A DNA stretch of 6,896 nt from Chloroflexia bacterium (lineage in GTDB: Bacteria > Chloroflexota > Chloroflexia > Thermomicrobiales > UBA6265). The stretch lies in the NCBI GenBank assembly GCA_013698285.1, contig JACCVE010000529.1, forward strand, positions 1 through 6,896. The letters are read 5' to 3'. Under the pieces are notes generated by a model. That model made no database searches, was not told where the DNA came from, and saw nothing but the letters and a program-made list of their open reading frames with translations. Position numbers and translations under genes: made by a program. The first letter of the stretch is position 1. Every line of letters begins with the position of its first letter. Shown here in pieces: positions 1-5,427 of the stretch.

Positions 1-338
1 CCGCTCCCGCAACGCGGTATTGACCCGCTCCCAGACGCCGTCCTGCCGCCAGGTCCGGAAGGACCACCAGACCGTGCCCCAGGCGGCAGGTCGGACGGCA
101 GCGCTCGCCAGTGACGCCCGGTCCGCACGACGTAGAGGTTCGCGTTGACCACCTCCCGGCGGGGGTGGACGGCGGGGCGACCGCCGGGCTTCGGGGCCGG
201 GACCAGCGGTGCGAGGCTCGCCCACTCGGCGTCGGAGAGGTCACTCGGATACCGGGACGGGGAACTGGCGGGAATCGCGGGCCTCCGGGAGGGTACGGGT
301 CCACGGCGGTCGAGACCACGAGTGTATCGCCTTTCCAC
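1..338 (-). pseudogene. IS5-family transposase N-terminus (element B), frameshifted and partial
   Basis: Seen: the minus strand from about 258 reads RYPSDLSDAEWASLAPLVP, then KPGGRP, REVVNANLYVVRTG, HWRALPSDLPP. In another frame from about 82 it reads WGTVWWSFRTWRQDGVWERV. This is the standard N-terminal region (DUF4096 type) of IS5-family transposases, which binds DNA ahead of the DDE catalytic domain. The join needs one extra base: a C appears lost between the CCG and TGG codons near 82-83, so the gene is broken as written. The start is unclear; a GTG at 338-336 is in frame, but the recognisable domain begins only at about 258. The catalytic part lies outside the window. The family is well supported, the exact IS name is not. 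Confidence 0.75.
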
Positions 339-346
339 ACAGCCTC
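327..346 (-). repeat. Putative terminal inverted repeat of element B
   Basis: The minus strand from 346 begins GAGGCTGTGTGGAAAGGCGA. It resembles the GAGGCTGT-type ends of several IS5-family elements and sits exactly where the alignment of transposase A stops. The length is a guess because the partner repeat is outside the window. Confidence 0.45.
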
Positions 347-979
347 TGAGGCTGAGCGCCGCGAGCAGCCGGCGGGTCAGCGCGCCATCGTAGCCCCGGT
401 CGAGGTGAACGGCCGCATCCCGCGGCACCGGGTCGCTCGCGCCCGGACCCGCCAACGTGGGGCCGAGGAGGGCGCGTCGTGTCGGTTTGCCCGTGCCGAG
501 ACCCGGCACCCCGGCACCCCGGCACCGTCGGTCAGGGTGGAGCGCTTCAGGCCCCGTTTGGCCCGGTCGACGGGGGAGCGGCCGGCCCTCTCCCCGCCGC
601 ACGGCGCCATGGTGATGCGGCCGTCGACCGCCAGGTCCTCGCGGTCCAGCCCGATCGTCTGGCCGTACTGGTCCGGCACCGGCGCATGGAGGGTCTCGCC
701 CAAGCCGACCTCGGCCCACTCGTGGACCCGGCGCCGGATGGTCTGGTCGGCGCAGCCGGCACTTGGGACCCGCTCGTCGCCGGAGCCGTCGACCAGGGCC
801 GCCAGGACGGGCTCGAAGACCAGCCGGTCGACGATGCGAGGGAGGTGGCAGCCCAGCGGGTGGCCCGGGTGGGTCGTTGGCCGCTCGGGCAAGAGGGCGG
901 CGATGTGGTGCCACACGGGATCGAACAGGGATACTGGCAGCGTGGGCGCGGGGTCCTGTAGTGACCACGGGGCTGTCAC
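347..979 (-). pseudogene. IS5-family DDE transposase (element A), frameshifted and truncated by element B
   Basis: Remnant of a cut-and-paste transposase of a different IS5 subgroup from element B. Seen: starting at a GTG (979-977), the protein reads LFDPVWHHIAALLPERP, then HPLGCHLPRIVDRLVFE, an AVDGRIT motif with the first catalytic Asp, APCGGERAGRSPVDR, RGLKRS and ANRHDAP. All are in the order found in full-length relatives. After HDAP (near 471) one base is missing. In the next frame the sequence continues LLGPTLAGPG, then AAVHLDRGYDGALTRRLLAALS, carrying the second catalytic Asp. Homology then stops at 346/347, where element B begins, so the final Glu and C-terminus are absent. GGAGG sits only one base before the GTG, so the start is uncertain. 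Almost certainly non-functional. Confidence 0.8.
347..979 (-). mobile_element. IS5-family insertion sequence A, interrupted remnant
   Basis: Host element of the nested insertion. Its transposase remnant fills this interval. The outer end should lie a little beyond 979; a sequence beginning GGCTCCGG on the minus strand at 1000 is a possible terminus, but it cannot be tested without the other end. The rest of the element is expected beyond element B, outside the window. Confidence 0.55.
502..525. repeat. Three tandem copies of an 8-bp unit
   Basis: CCCGGCAC occurs three times without a gap (502-509, 510-517, 518-525). It lies in transposase A, in the segment before ANRHD. The total of 24 bp keeps the frame, so it does not itself cause the nearby frameshift. 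Confidence 0.8.
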
Positions 980-1003
980 ACCTCCACCCTCGCCGGAGCC
1001 GTG

Positions 1004-1043
1004 CCCGCCCCCACCACCCCGGCCCCATCCCTTCCTGCCCCCC
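1004..1043 (-). other. G-quadruplex-forming motif (minus strand)
   Basis: On the minus strand this stretch has six runs of three or more G. An inner stretch reads GGG-AT-GGGG-CC-GGGG-TGGT-GGGGG, which meets the canonical pattern of four G-runs with loops of 1-7 bases. It lies just upstream of the transposase A start. Folding and any role are inferred. Confidence 0.5.
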
Positions 1044-1124
1044 GCGTATTGCCGGTCGCTCTAAGCGAGGGGCCTATTGCCCGAAGCCGGTCCTAACGTC
1101 GCTGATGGGGACAGTCTCACATTC

Positions 1125-1154
1125 AGTATGGAACAGCGGGCGGACGACCATACT
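1125..1154. promoter_or_regulatory. Inverted repeat upstream of the kinase operon, possible operator
   Basis: AGTATGG (1125-1131) and CCATACT (1148-1154) are perfect reverse complements separated by 16 bases. The region is more A/T-rich than its surroundings and lies about 240 bp before the kinase start. It could be a regulator site or part of a promoter region; the role is not shown by sequence. Confidence 0.35.
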
Positions 1155-1191
1155 CTCCATGTTGGTATCACAATGTTCTCACCCACCCGCG

Positions 1192-1371
1192 GTGACGGTG
1201 GAGATTGGCGCCGAGCTGCTCTTGGCTGCTCTTGATGCACCGGGAGGTGCCGGAGGCGAGCTTCGGCCCCACGTGATGATGCTCCGCGAGCGGTTCGGGT
1301 CGTCCGGCGACCGCCACGTCAAGGTGGCCGCGATCGCGCGCGTTGCGGGGGCAGCACCACCCTCTCAATGA
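1192..1371 (+). CDS. Doubtful 59-residue ORF ending at the kinase start region
   Basis: A GTG-started open frame predicting 59 residues, with an Ala/Leu/Gly-rich first half and a mildly basic second half (MLRERFGSS, RHVKVAAIARVAG). I recognise no family. Its TGA stop (1369-1371) overlaps an ATG at 1368 (ATGA), a pattern often used for translational coupling, but the better kinase start is 30 bases further on. No clear ribosome-binding site precedes the GTG. The frame stays open upstream through non-coding sequence, as happens by chance in high-GC DNA. More likely spurious than real. Confidence 0.2.
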   Translation: MTVEIGAELLLAALDAPGGAGGELRPHVMMLRERFGSSGDRHVKVAAIARVAGAAPPSQ

Positions 1372-1397
1372 ACCACTTCAGCAGCAAGGAAGTGGTC

Positions 1398-2612
1398 ATG
1401 CGTGTCTCCGCCGACGATCGAACGTTCCGACCAGTCAGCGACACGGTCGTGGCCCTCCTCGCCGCGAGCGCGCCCTTCTTCGACTTCTCCGACGACGAGC
1501 TGTCTGGTCCGGCCGGCGGCGCGTTATCGTTCGCCACGGCTGGCGCGTTCGCACTCGTGATCGGGCTCTCGCTCCTCGTCCGACGGCGTTATCCATTCGT
1601 CGTGCTTGGCCTGCTCCTCCTGGCGGCCGTCATGGCCGCCGCCTCTGGGGGCGAGGAATCGTCGATCCCCTTCCTCATCGGCGCGACGGTCGCGCTCTAC
1701 ACCGTTGCCAGCAGCCGGCCGAGACAGACCGCGCTCGTCGCCGGCGTGGTCAGCATGGCGATCGCGTTCGCGGTCGAGTTGGGGTCCGCAACGGGCTCAA
1801 TGGTATCGCGGGAATCGCTGGCCCCCGTGTTCTGGACCGCGTTCGCGGTCGCCGCCGGGGACGCGGTCCGTTCCCGCCGGATCTCGATGCAGGTCCTCGA
1901 GGAGCGGGCCCGGCGCGCCGAAGCGACTCGCGAGCAGGAGGCTCGGGCCCGGGTGGCGGAAGAACGCCTGCACATCGCCAGGGACCTGCACGACATCGTC
2001 GCCCACCATATCGCCGTCGTGAGCATCCAGGCCGGACTGGCCGAGCGCGCCATGTCGCGAGACGCTCTCGAAACCGCCGTGACGGCGATCCGGCATGTCA
2101 GCGAGGCGTCCCGCCTGGCGCTCGACGACCTGTCGGCCGTGCTCCATCTGCTGCGGGCCTCCGGAGACCGCGACGACCGTGAGCCGGCGCCGGGTCTGGC
2201 GCAGGTCAACGACCTGCTCGACACCTACGCGAACGCGGACCATCGGGTCCATGTCACCATCCAGGGCAGGGCACGGCCGCTCGACGCCGCGAGCGAACTC
2301 ACCGCCTATCGCGTGATCCAGGAGTCGCTCACCAATGCCAGCAAGCACGGCATCCTGGGACAGACCCACCTGACCCTCTCCTACGAGCCGGCCGACTTCG
2401 TGGTGACCGTTACCAATCCCGTCCGGAGTGACGTCGAGGGCAACATCCCTATGGCGCCGGGGACGGGATACGGCATGATCGGCTTGCGCGAGCGGGTCGA
2501 CGCGATCGGCGGGACGGTGACGGCGGGACAGCAGGCCAACGGCGTCTTCGTCGTCGAGGTGCATATCCCCTACGCGCCGGTCGAGCCGGCAGGGACGGAG
2601 TCCACCCCATGA
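1398..2612 (+). CDS. NarL-type sensor histidine kinase, membrane-bound
   Basis: Sensor kinase of a two-component system: it autophosphorylates on His and passes phosphate to the regulator encoded next. Seen: the 404-residue product has hydrophobic segments near 16-30, 42-61, 65-83, 90-104, 111-128 and 141-157, with only short loops and no extracellular sensor domain. A charged, probably coiled-coil helix (about 160-190) leads into the HisKA_3 dimerisation domain. This has the phosphoacceptor in IARDLHDIVAHH (His198). The HATPase_c domain has an N-box in YRVIQESLTNASKHG (Asn313) and a G-box in GTGYGMIGLRERV. AAGGAAG at 1386-1392, five bases before ATG 1398, favours this start. An in-frame ATG at 1368 would add 10 residues but lacks a ribosome-binding site. 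The stop overlaps the regulator start by ATGA. The signal is unknown; a membrane or envelope stress, such as a drug, is the usual inference for kinases of this form beside an exporter. Confidence 0.9.
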   Translation: MRVSADDRTFRPVSDTVVALLAASAPFFDFSDDELSGPAGGALSFATAGAFALVIGLSLLVRRRYPFVVLGLLLLAAVMAAASGGEESSIPFLIGATVALYTVASSRPRQTALVAGVVSMAIAFAVELGSATGSMVSRESLAPVFWTAFAVAAGDAVRSRRISMQVLEERARRAEATREQEARARVAEERLHIARDLHDIVAHHIAVVSIQAGLAERAMSRDALETAVTAIRHVSEASRLALDDLSAVLHLLRASGDRDDREPAPGLAQVNDLLDTYANADHRVHVTIQGRARPLDAASELTAYRVIQESLTNASKHGILGQTHLTLSYEPADFVVTVTNPVRSDVEGNIPMAPGTGYGMIGLRERVDAIGGTVTAGQQANGVFVVEVHIPYAPVEPAGTESTP

Positions 2613-3291
2613 TCCGAGTGCTGATCGCCGACGACCAACCGTTGATCCGGGCCGGCATCCGGGGGGTGCTGGACCTCGAGGACGACCTCCTGGTGGTCGG
2701 GGAAGTGGCTGATGGGCAGGCCGCCGTGCGGGGCGCGCATGGCGAACGCGCCGATATCGTGCTGATGGATATCCGGATGCCGGGTCTCGACGGGATCGAG
2801 GCGACCCGTCGCATCCGGGCCGACGAGAACCTCGCCGGCGTCCGGATCATCATCCTGACGACGTTCGAGACGGACGACAACGTGGCGGCGGCGCTCCATG
2901 CCGGCGCCAGCGGCTTCCTGGGGAAGGGGCCAGTCCGGACGAGATCGTCGACGCGATCCGGATCGTGGCCAACGGGGAGGCGCTGCTGTCGGCGCGGGCG
3001 ACCAGGTCGCTGATCGAGCGATTCCTTGCCCAGCCGCAACCTGCCGCCGAGTCCTCACGGCAGGCATCGCACCGGGCGAAGCTGATCGCCGACCTGACCG
3101 AACGGGAGCGGGAGGTGCTCGTGATGGTCGCGCGCGGGCTATCCAACGAGCAGATCGGCGAAGCGCTCTCGATCTCGTCGTTCACCGTGAAGACCCACGT
3201 CAACCGGGCGATGGTGAAGCTCGACGCCCACGACCGGGCCCAACTCGTCGTCTTCGCGTATCAGGCCAGGCTACTCCAGCCAGACGAGTGA
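2609..3291 (+). CDS. NarL/LuxR-family response regulator, split by a one-base frameshift
   Basis: DNA-binding partner of the upstream kinase. Seen: the first frame (2609-3013) encodes a receiver domain with the acidic pair Asp8-Asp9, phosphoacceptor Asp54 in VLMDIRMPG, Thr84 in ILTTF and Lys106 in FLGKG. It then turns to nonsense and stops at 3013. The correct reading resumes in the next frame at ASPDEIVDAIRIVANGEALL and runs to 3291. That part holds a LuxR-type helix-turn-helix (LTEREREVLVMVARGLSNEQ, then VKTHVNRAMVKL). Adding one G to the run at 2926-2929 restores a full-length protein of about 227 residues, normal for the family. As written, a receiver-only protein is made. A GTG at 2965 could in principle start a DNA-binding fragment. 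A homopolymer sequencing error, a real mutation or frameshifting are all possible. The start overlaps the kinase stop (ATGA), with a weak ACGGAG at 2595-2600. Confidence 0.85.
2926..2929 (+). other. Frameshift site in the response regulator gene
   Basis: The sequence AAGGGGCC (2924-2931) needs one more G to read Lys-Gly-Ala-Ser-Pro-Asp-Glu in frame. Upstream and downstream halves both match the family with no residue missing, so the lesion is localised to this run. Confidence 0.8.
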
Positions 3292-3345
3292 GACCCGCAC
3301 CAAACACCGCGCCGGGACGACGACGCCAGCACGGCCGGGCCCTAG

Positions 3346-3370
3346 GCTGAACAGGTCAGCGGTTGGCTGA
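3346..3370. promoter_or_regulatory. Three phased GCTGA/TCAGC half-sites before the transporter genes
   Basis: GCTGA (3346-3350), its reverse complement TCAGC (3356-3360) and GCTGA again (3366-3370) are separated by exactly five bases each, a 10-bp period close to one helical turn. The set ends 25 bases before the ATPase start codon, in the short gap after the regulator gene. It suggests a site for a dimeric regulator, perhaps the neighbouring LuxR-type protein, or two mutually exclusive short hairpins in the message. The role is inferred. Confidence 0.4.
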
Positions 3371-3395
3371 TCGTCTTCACCGAAAGGCTCACGTC

Positions 3396-4307
3396 ATGAT
3401 CATCGTCGACACCATCACGAAATCGTACGGGGACAAGGTCGCCGTCGATTCGCTCAGTTTCACCGTTCACCCCGGCGTCATCACCGGGTTCCTCGGCCCC
3501 AATGGTGCCGGGAAGTCGACGACGATGCGGGTGATCATGGGGCTCGATAGTCCCACCTCCGGCCACGCGACGGTCAACGGCAAGTCGCTCGCCGATCACC
3601 GGGCGCCGCTGCATGAGGTCGGCGCGTTGCTCGAAGCCAAAGCCATCCACCCTGGCCGTTCGGCGTACGATCATCTCTCGGCCCTGGCGGCGACCAACGG
3701 GATTCCCGATCGCCGCGTTCGCGAGGTGCTGGATATCGTCGGCCTCTCGTCGGTGGCGAAGAAGCGGGCGGGCGCCTTCTCGCTCGGCATGGGCCAGCGG
3801 CTCGGGATCGCCGGCGCGCTGCTCGGGGACCCCGACACCATCATCCTCGATGAGCCGGTCAATGGCCTCGATCCCGAGGGCATCGTCTGGATCCGGAACC
3901 TGCTCAAGGATCTCGCCGACCAGGGCCGCACGGTGTTCGTGTCGTCCCACCTCATCTCCGAGATGGGCTTGATGGCCGAGCACCTGATCGTGGTCGGCCG
4001 CGGGAAGCTGATCGCCGACACGTCCGTCGATGAGCTCCGGCACATGGCCGTCGACGACAGCGTCGAGGTCGACACCCCCGACCCGCCGGGACTCACCCGG
4101 GTCTTGCTGGGTGATGGCGTCGCGATCGATACGACCGACCGACCCCACGTTCTGCGGGTGACGGGACTGCCGGCGGCCACGATCGGTGACCGGGCCTTCG
4201 CGGCGGGGATCCCCCTCCACTCGCTGATTCCCCGGGAGGCGTCGCTCGAGGAAGCCTTCATGAGACTGACGCATGACGCCGTCGAGTACCAGCCGGTCGC
4301 GGCCTGA
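3396..4307 (+). CDS. ABC transporter ATP-binding protein (drug-exporter type)
   Basis: Cytoplasmic ATPase that would power the permease encoded next. Seen in the 303-residue product: Walker A GPNGAGKS (34-41), a signature of the form FSLGMGQR (128-135) in place of the textbook LSGGQ, Walker B IILDEP (149-154), D-loop NGLDPEG and the switch His185 in VSSHL. EVGALLEAKAIHPGRSA (from Glu74) fills the Q-loop region in the form common in BcrA/DrrA-like exporters of high-GC bacteria. The C-terminal part after about 220 (SVDELRHM, then SLEEAFMRLT) is the usual tail of this subfamily. GAAAGG (3382-3387) lies eight bases before ATG 3396, which favours this start over a TTG at 3363. The gene follows the regulator by about 100 bases and precedes the permease by 87, consistent with one exporter. 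The substrate is unknown. Confidence 0.92.
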   Translation: MIIVDTITKSYGDKVAVDSLSFTVHPGVITGFLGPNGAGKSTTMRVIMGLDSPTSGHATVNGKSLADHRAPLHEVGALLEAKAIHPGRSAYDHLSALAATNGIPDRRVREVLDIVGLSSVAKKRAGAFSLGMGQRLGIAGALLGDPDTIILDEPVNGLDPEGIVWIRNLLKDLADQGRTVFVSSHLISEMGLMAEHLIVVGRGKLIADTSVDELRHMAVDDSVEVDTPDPPGLTRVLLGDGVAIDTTDRPHVLRVTGLPAATIGDRAFAAGIPLHSLIPREASLEEAFMRLTHDAVEYQPVAA

Positions 4308-4354
4308 CCGCCGCATCATCCAGTCGCCGCCTGACCACCGCATCACTCAGTCGC
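4302..4354. repeat. Two 26-bp near-identical tandem copies spanning the ATPase stop codon
   Basis: Positions 4302-4327 and 4329-4354 both read GCCTGACC-N-CCGCATCA-NN-CAGTCGC, differing at 3 of 26 positions, with a 27-bp period. The first copy contains the TGA stop of the ATPase gene (4305-4307). The second fills part of the gap before the permease. Confidence 0.8.
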
Positions 4355-4394
4355 ATAGCAGCCCGGCATCGCCGCGGCCCCAAGGAGATCGATC

Positions 4395-5267
4395 ATGGCC
4401 ACAGTCATTGCAGAACCCGCCATTGGACGTCACGCGCGCGCCCTCGACCCGGTGACCAACGTCAACGAGCGGCTGGGTAGGACATCTCTAGGGGTCACGT
4501 TCCCCCGCGTGATTCGCTCGGAGTGGGTGAAGTTGCGCAGTCTCCAGTCGAACTGGGTCACGATGCTCTCGGCCGCCGTCGTGATGATCGGTGTCGGTGC
4601 GTTGTCCGCGGCGTTTCTCAGCGACACCATCGCTGGGGGCGGCGATGGGTTTGCAGACACGACGGATCCCACGACGACCAGCCTCAGTGGCATGATGCTC
4701 GCCCAGATCATCGTCGGGATCGTGGGGGTGCTGACGATCACGAGCGAGTTCGCCAACGGGATGCTCCGCACGACCTTCGCGGCCGTACCGAAGCGACTCC
4801 CGGTCCTCTGGGCCAAGGTGGTCGTCGTCGCCGGCGTCACCTTCGCGGTCATGCTGCCGACCATGTTCGCCACCTTCTTCATCGGGCAGGTCATCATCGG
4901 CGGTGATCTCAACGCGAGCCTCTCTGACGACGGAGTGCTCCGAGCGGTGATCGGATCCGCCGGGTACCTGACCGCGATCGCCCTGCTTGGTCTCGGCCTG
5001 GGCTCCATCCTCCGGCAGGCGGCCGGCGCGATCGGCACCATCTTCGCCCTGCTCCTGATCGTGCCGGGACTGCTCGGTCTGGTGCTACCCGCCTCGATCG
5101 GCGACGACACGCTCAAGTATCTGCCATCGAACGCGGGCCAGGCGGTGACCTGGATCGGCCCGACCGACGGGCTGCTCTCGCCGGCGGCCGGGTCCCTCGT
5201 CGTCCTGGGTTGGGTCGCCGCGTTCCTGGGAGTCGCCGCGGTACTCCTCAAGCGGCGCGATGCGTAG
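4395..5267 (+). CDS. ABC transporter permease (ABC-2 type)
   Basis: Membrane half of the exporter powered by the upstream ATPase. Seen: 290 residues. A hydrophilic, cytoplasmic N-terminus of about 50 residues ends in VIRSEWVKLRSLQSNW, the entry motif common in actinobacterial permeases of this type. Likely spans are 54-75, 98-116, 138-166, 181-203, 211-232 and 266-286, six in all. The segment TSEFANGMLRTTFAAVPKR (117-135), just after the second span, is the conserved coupling region of ABC-2 permeases. The tail ends LLKRRDA, on the cytoplasmic side if there are six spans. AAGGAG (4382-4387), seven bases before the ATG, is the best ribosome-binding site in the window and fixes the start. With one ATPase and one permease gene, the transporter would be a dimer of each. 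The substrate cannot be read from the sequence; export of an antimicrobial compound or lipid is the usual guess. Confidence 0.88.
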   Translation: MATVIAEPAIGRHARALDPVTNVNERLGRTSLGVTFPRVIRSEWVKLRSLQSNWVTMLSAAVVMIGVGALSAAFLSDTIAGGGDGFADTTDPTTTSLSGMMLAQIIVGIVGVLTITSEFANGMLRTTFAAVPKRLPVLWAKVVVVAGVTFAVMLPTMFATFFIGQVIIGGDLNASLSDDGVLRAVIGSAGYLTAIALLGLGLGSILRQAAGAIGTIFALLLIVPGLLGLVLPASIGDDTLKYLPSNAGQAVTWIGPTDGLLSPAAGSLVVLGWVAAFLGVAAVLLKRRDA

Positions 5268-5326
5268 CGGGCCGCTACCAGGGAGCGGCGGCAGCGCACC
5301 CGACATCGAAACGTTAGCGCAAGCGA

Positions 5327-5364
5327 TCCGGCCCGGGGTACCAACCCCGGGCCGGGTTCGTTTT
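5327..5364 (+). terminator. Intrinsic terminator after the kinase-exporter operon
   Basis: A perfect 12-bp GC-rich stem (5328-5339 with 5344-5355) with a four-base loop ACCA is followed by GTTCGTTTT on the plus strand. It lies 60 bases after the permease stop. On the minus strand no T run follows the stem, so it points mainly rightward and would keep operon transcription out of the convergent mcrC gene. Confidence 0.85.
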
Positions 5365-5427
5365 GCCACTGGGTCAAGGTGATGAGGATGTTGCCAGATC
5401 CACCCATACGGAATCCGGATAAACCGT

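Larger units (their letters stand above)
1..346 (-). mobile_element. IS5-family insertion sequence B, one end, inserted in element A
   Basis: Left part of an insertion sequence whose transposase runs on the minus strand and leaves the window at position 1. Seen: read on the minus strand from 346, the element opens with GAGGCTGTGTGGAAAG, which resembles the terminal repeats of IS5-type elements, and a transposase N-terminus follows about 80-100 bases further on. The flanking triplet at 349-347 on the minus strand is TCA; some IS5 subgroups (the IS1031 type) duplicate TNA on insertion. The other end, with its matching repeat and second TCA, would lie outside the window, so the boundary is inferred from where the reading of transposase A breaks off. 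Confidence 0.6.
980..1397. other. Intergenic region between IS remnant and kinase operon
   Basis: About 420 bases with no confident gene. It holds a C-rich tract (1004-1043), a 7-bp inverted repeat (1125-1131 and 1148-1154), a 10-bp direct repeat GCTGCTCTTG (1215-1224 and 1225-1234) and a doubtful small ORF (1192-1371). The promoter of the downstream kinase operon should lie here, but I find no convincing -35/-10 pair. The outer end of element A probably also lies near its left edge. Confidence 0.6.

Noticed and set aside
975..1000. Possible outer terminal repeat of element A, beginning GGCTCCGG on the minus strand at 1000
   Set aside because: The other end is outside the window and no target duplication can be seen, so it was not listed as a feature.
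111..1064. Open frame of 317 codons on the plus strand across the IS remnants
   Set aside because: It crosses both elements and the C-rich tract, ends in a Pro-rich run and has no motif; the transposase readings are on the other strand.
1155..1190. Possible promoter around TTGGTATCACAATG before the kinase
   Set aside because: No -35/-10 pair with 16-18 bp spacing could be made from it.
1797..2564. Open frame of 255 codons on the minus strand opposite the kinase gene
   Set aside because: Antisense shadow of the kinase with no recognisable domain.
3342..4346. Long open frame (334 codons) on the minus strand opposite the ATPase gene
   Set aside because: It mirrors the codon pattern of the ATPase, matches no family and is rich in Arg, Asp and Gly as expected for an antisense frame in high-GC DNA.
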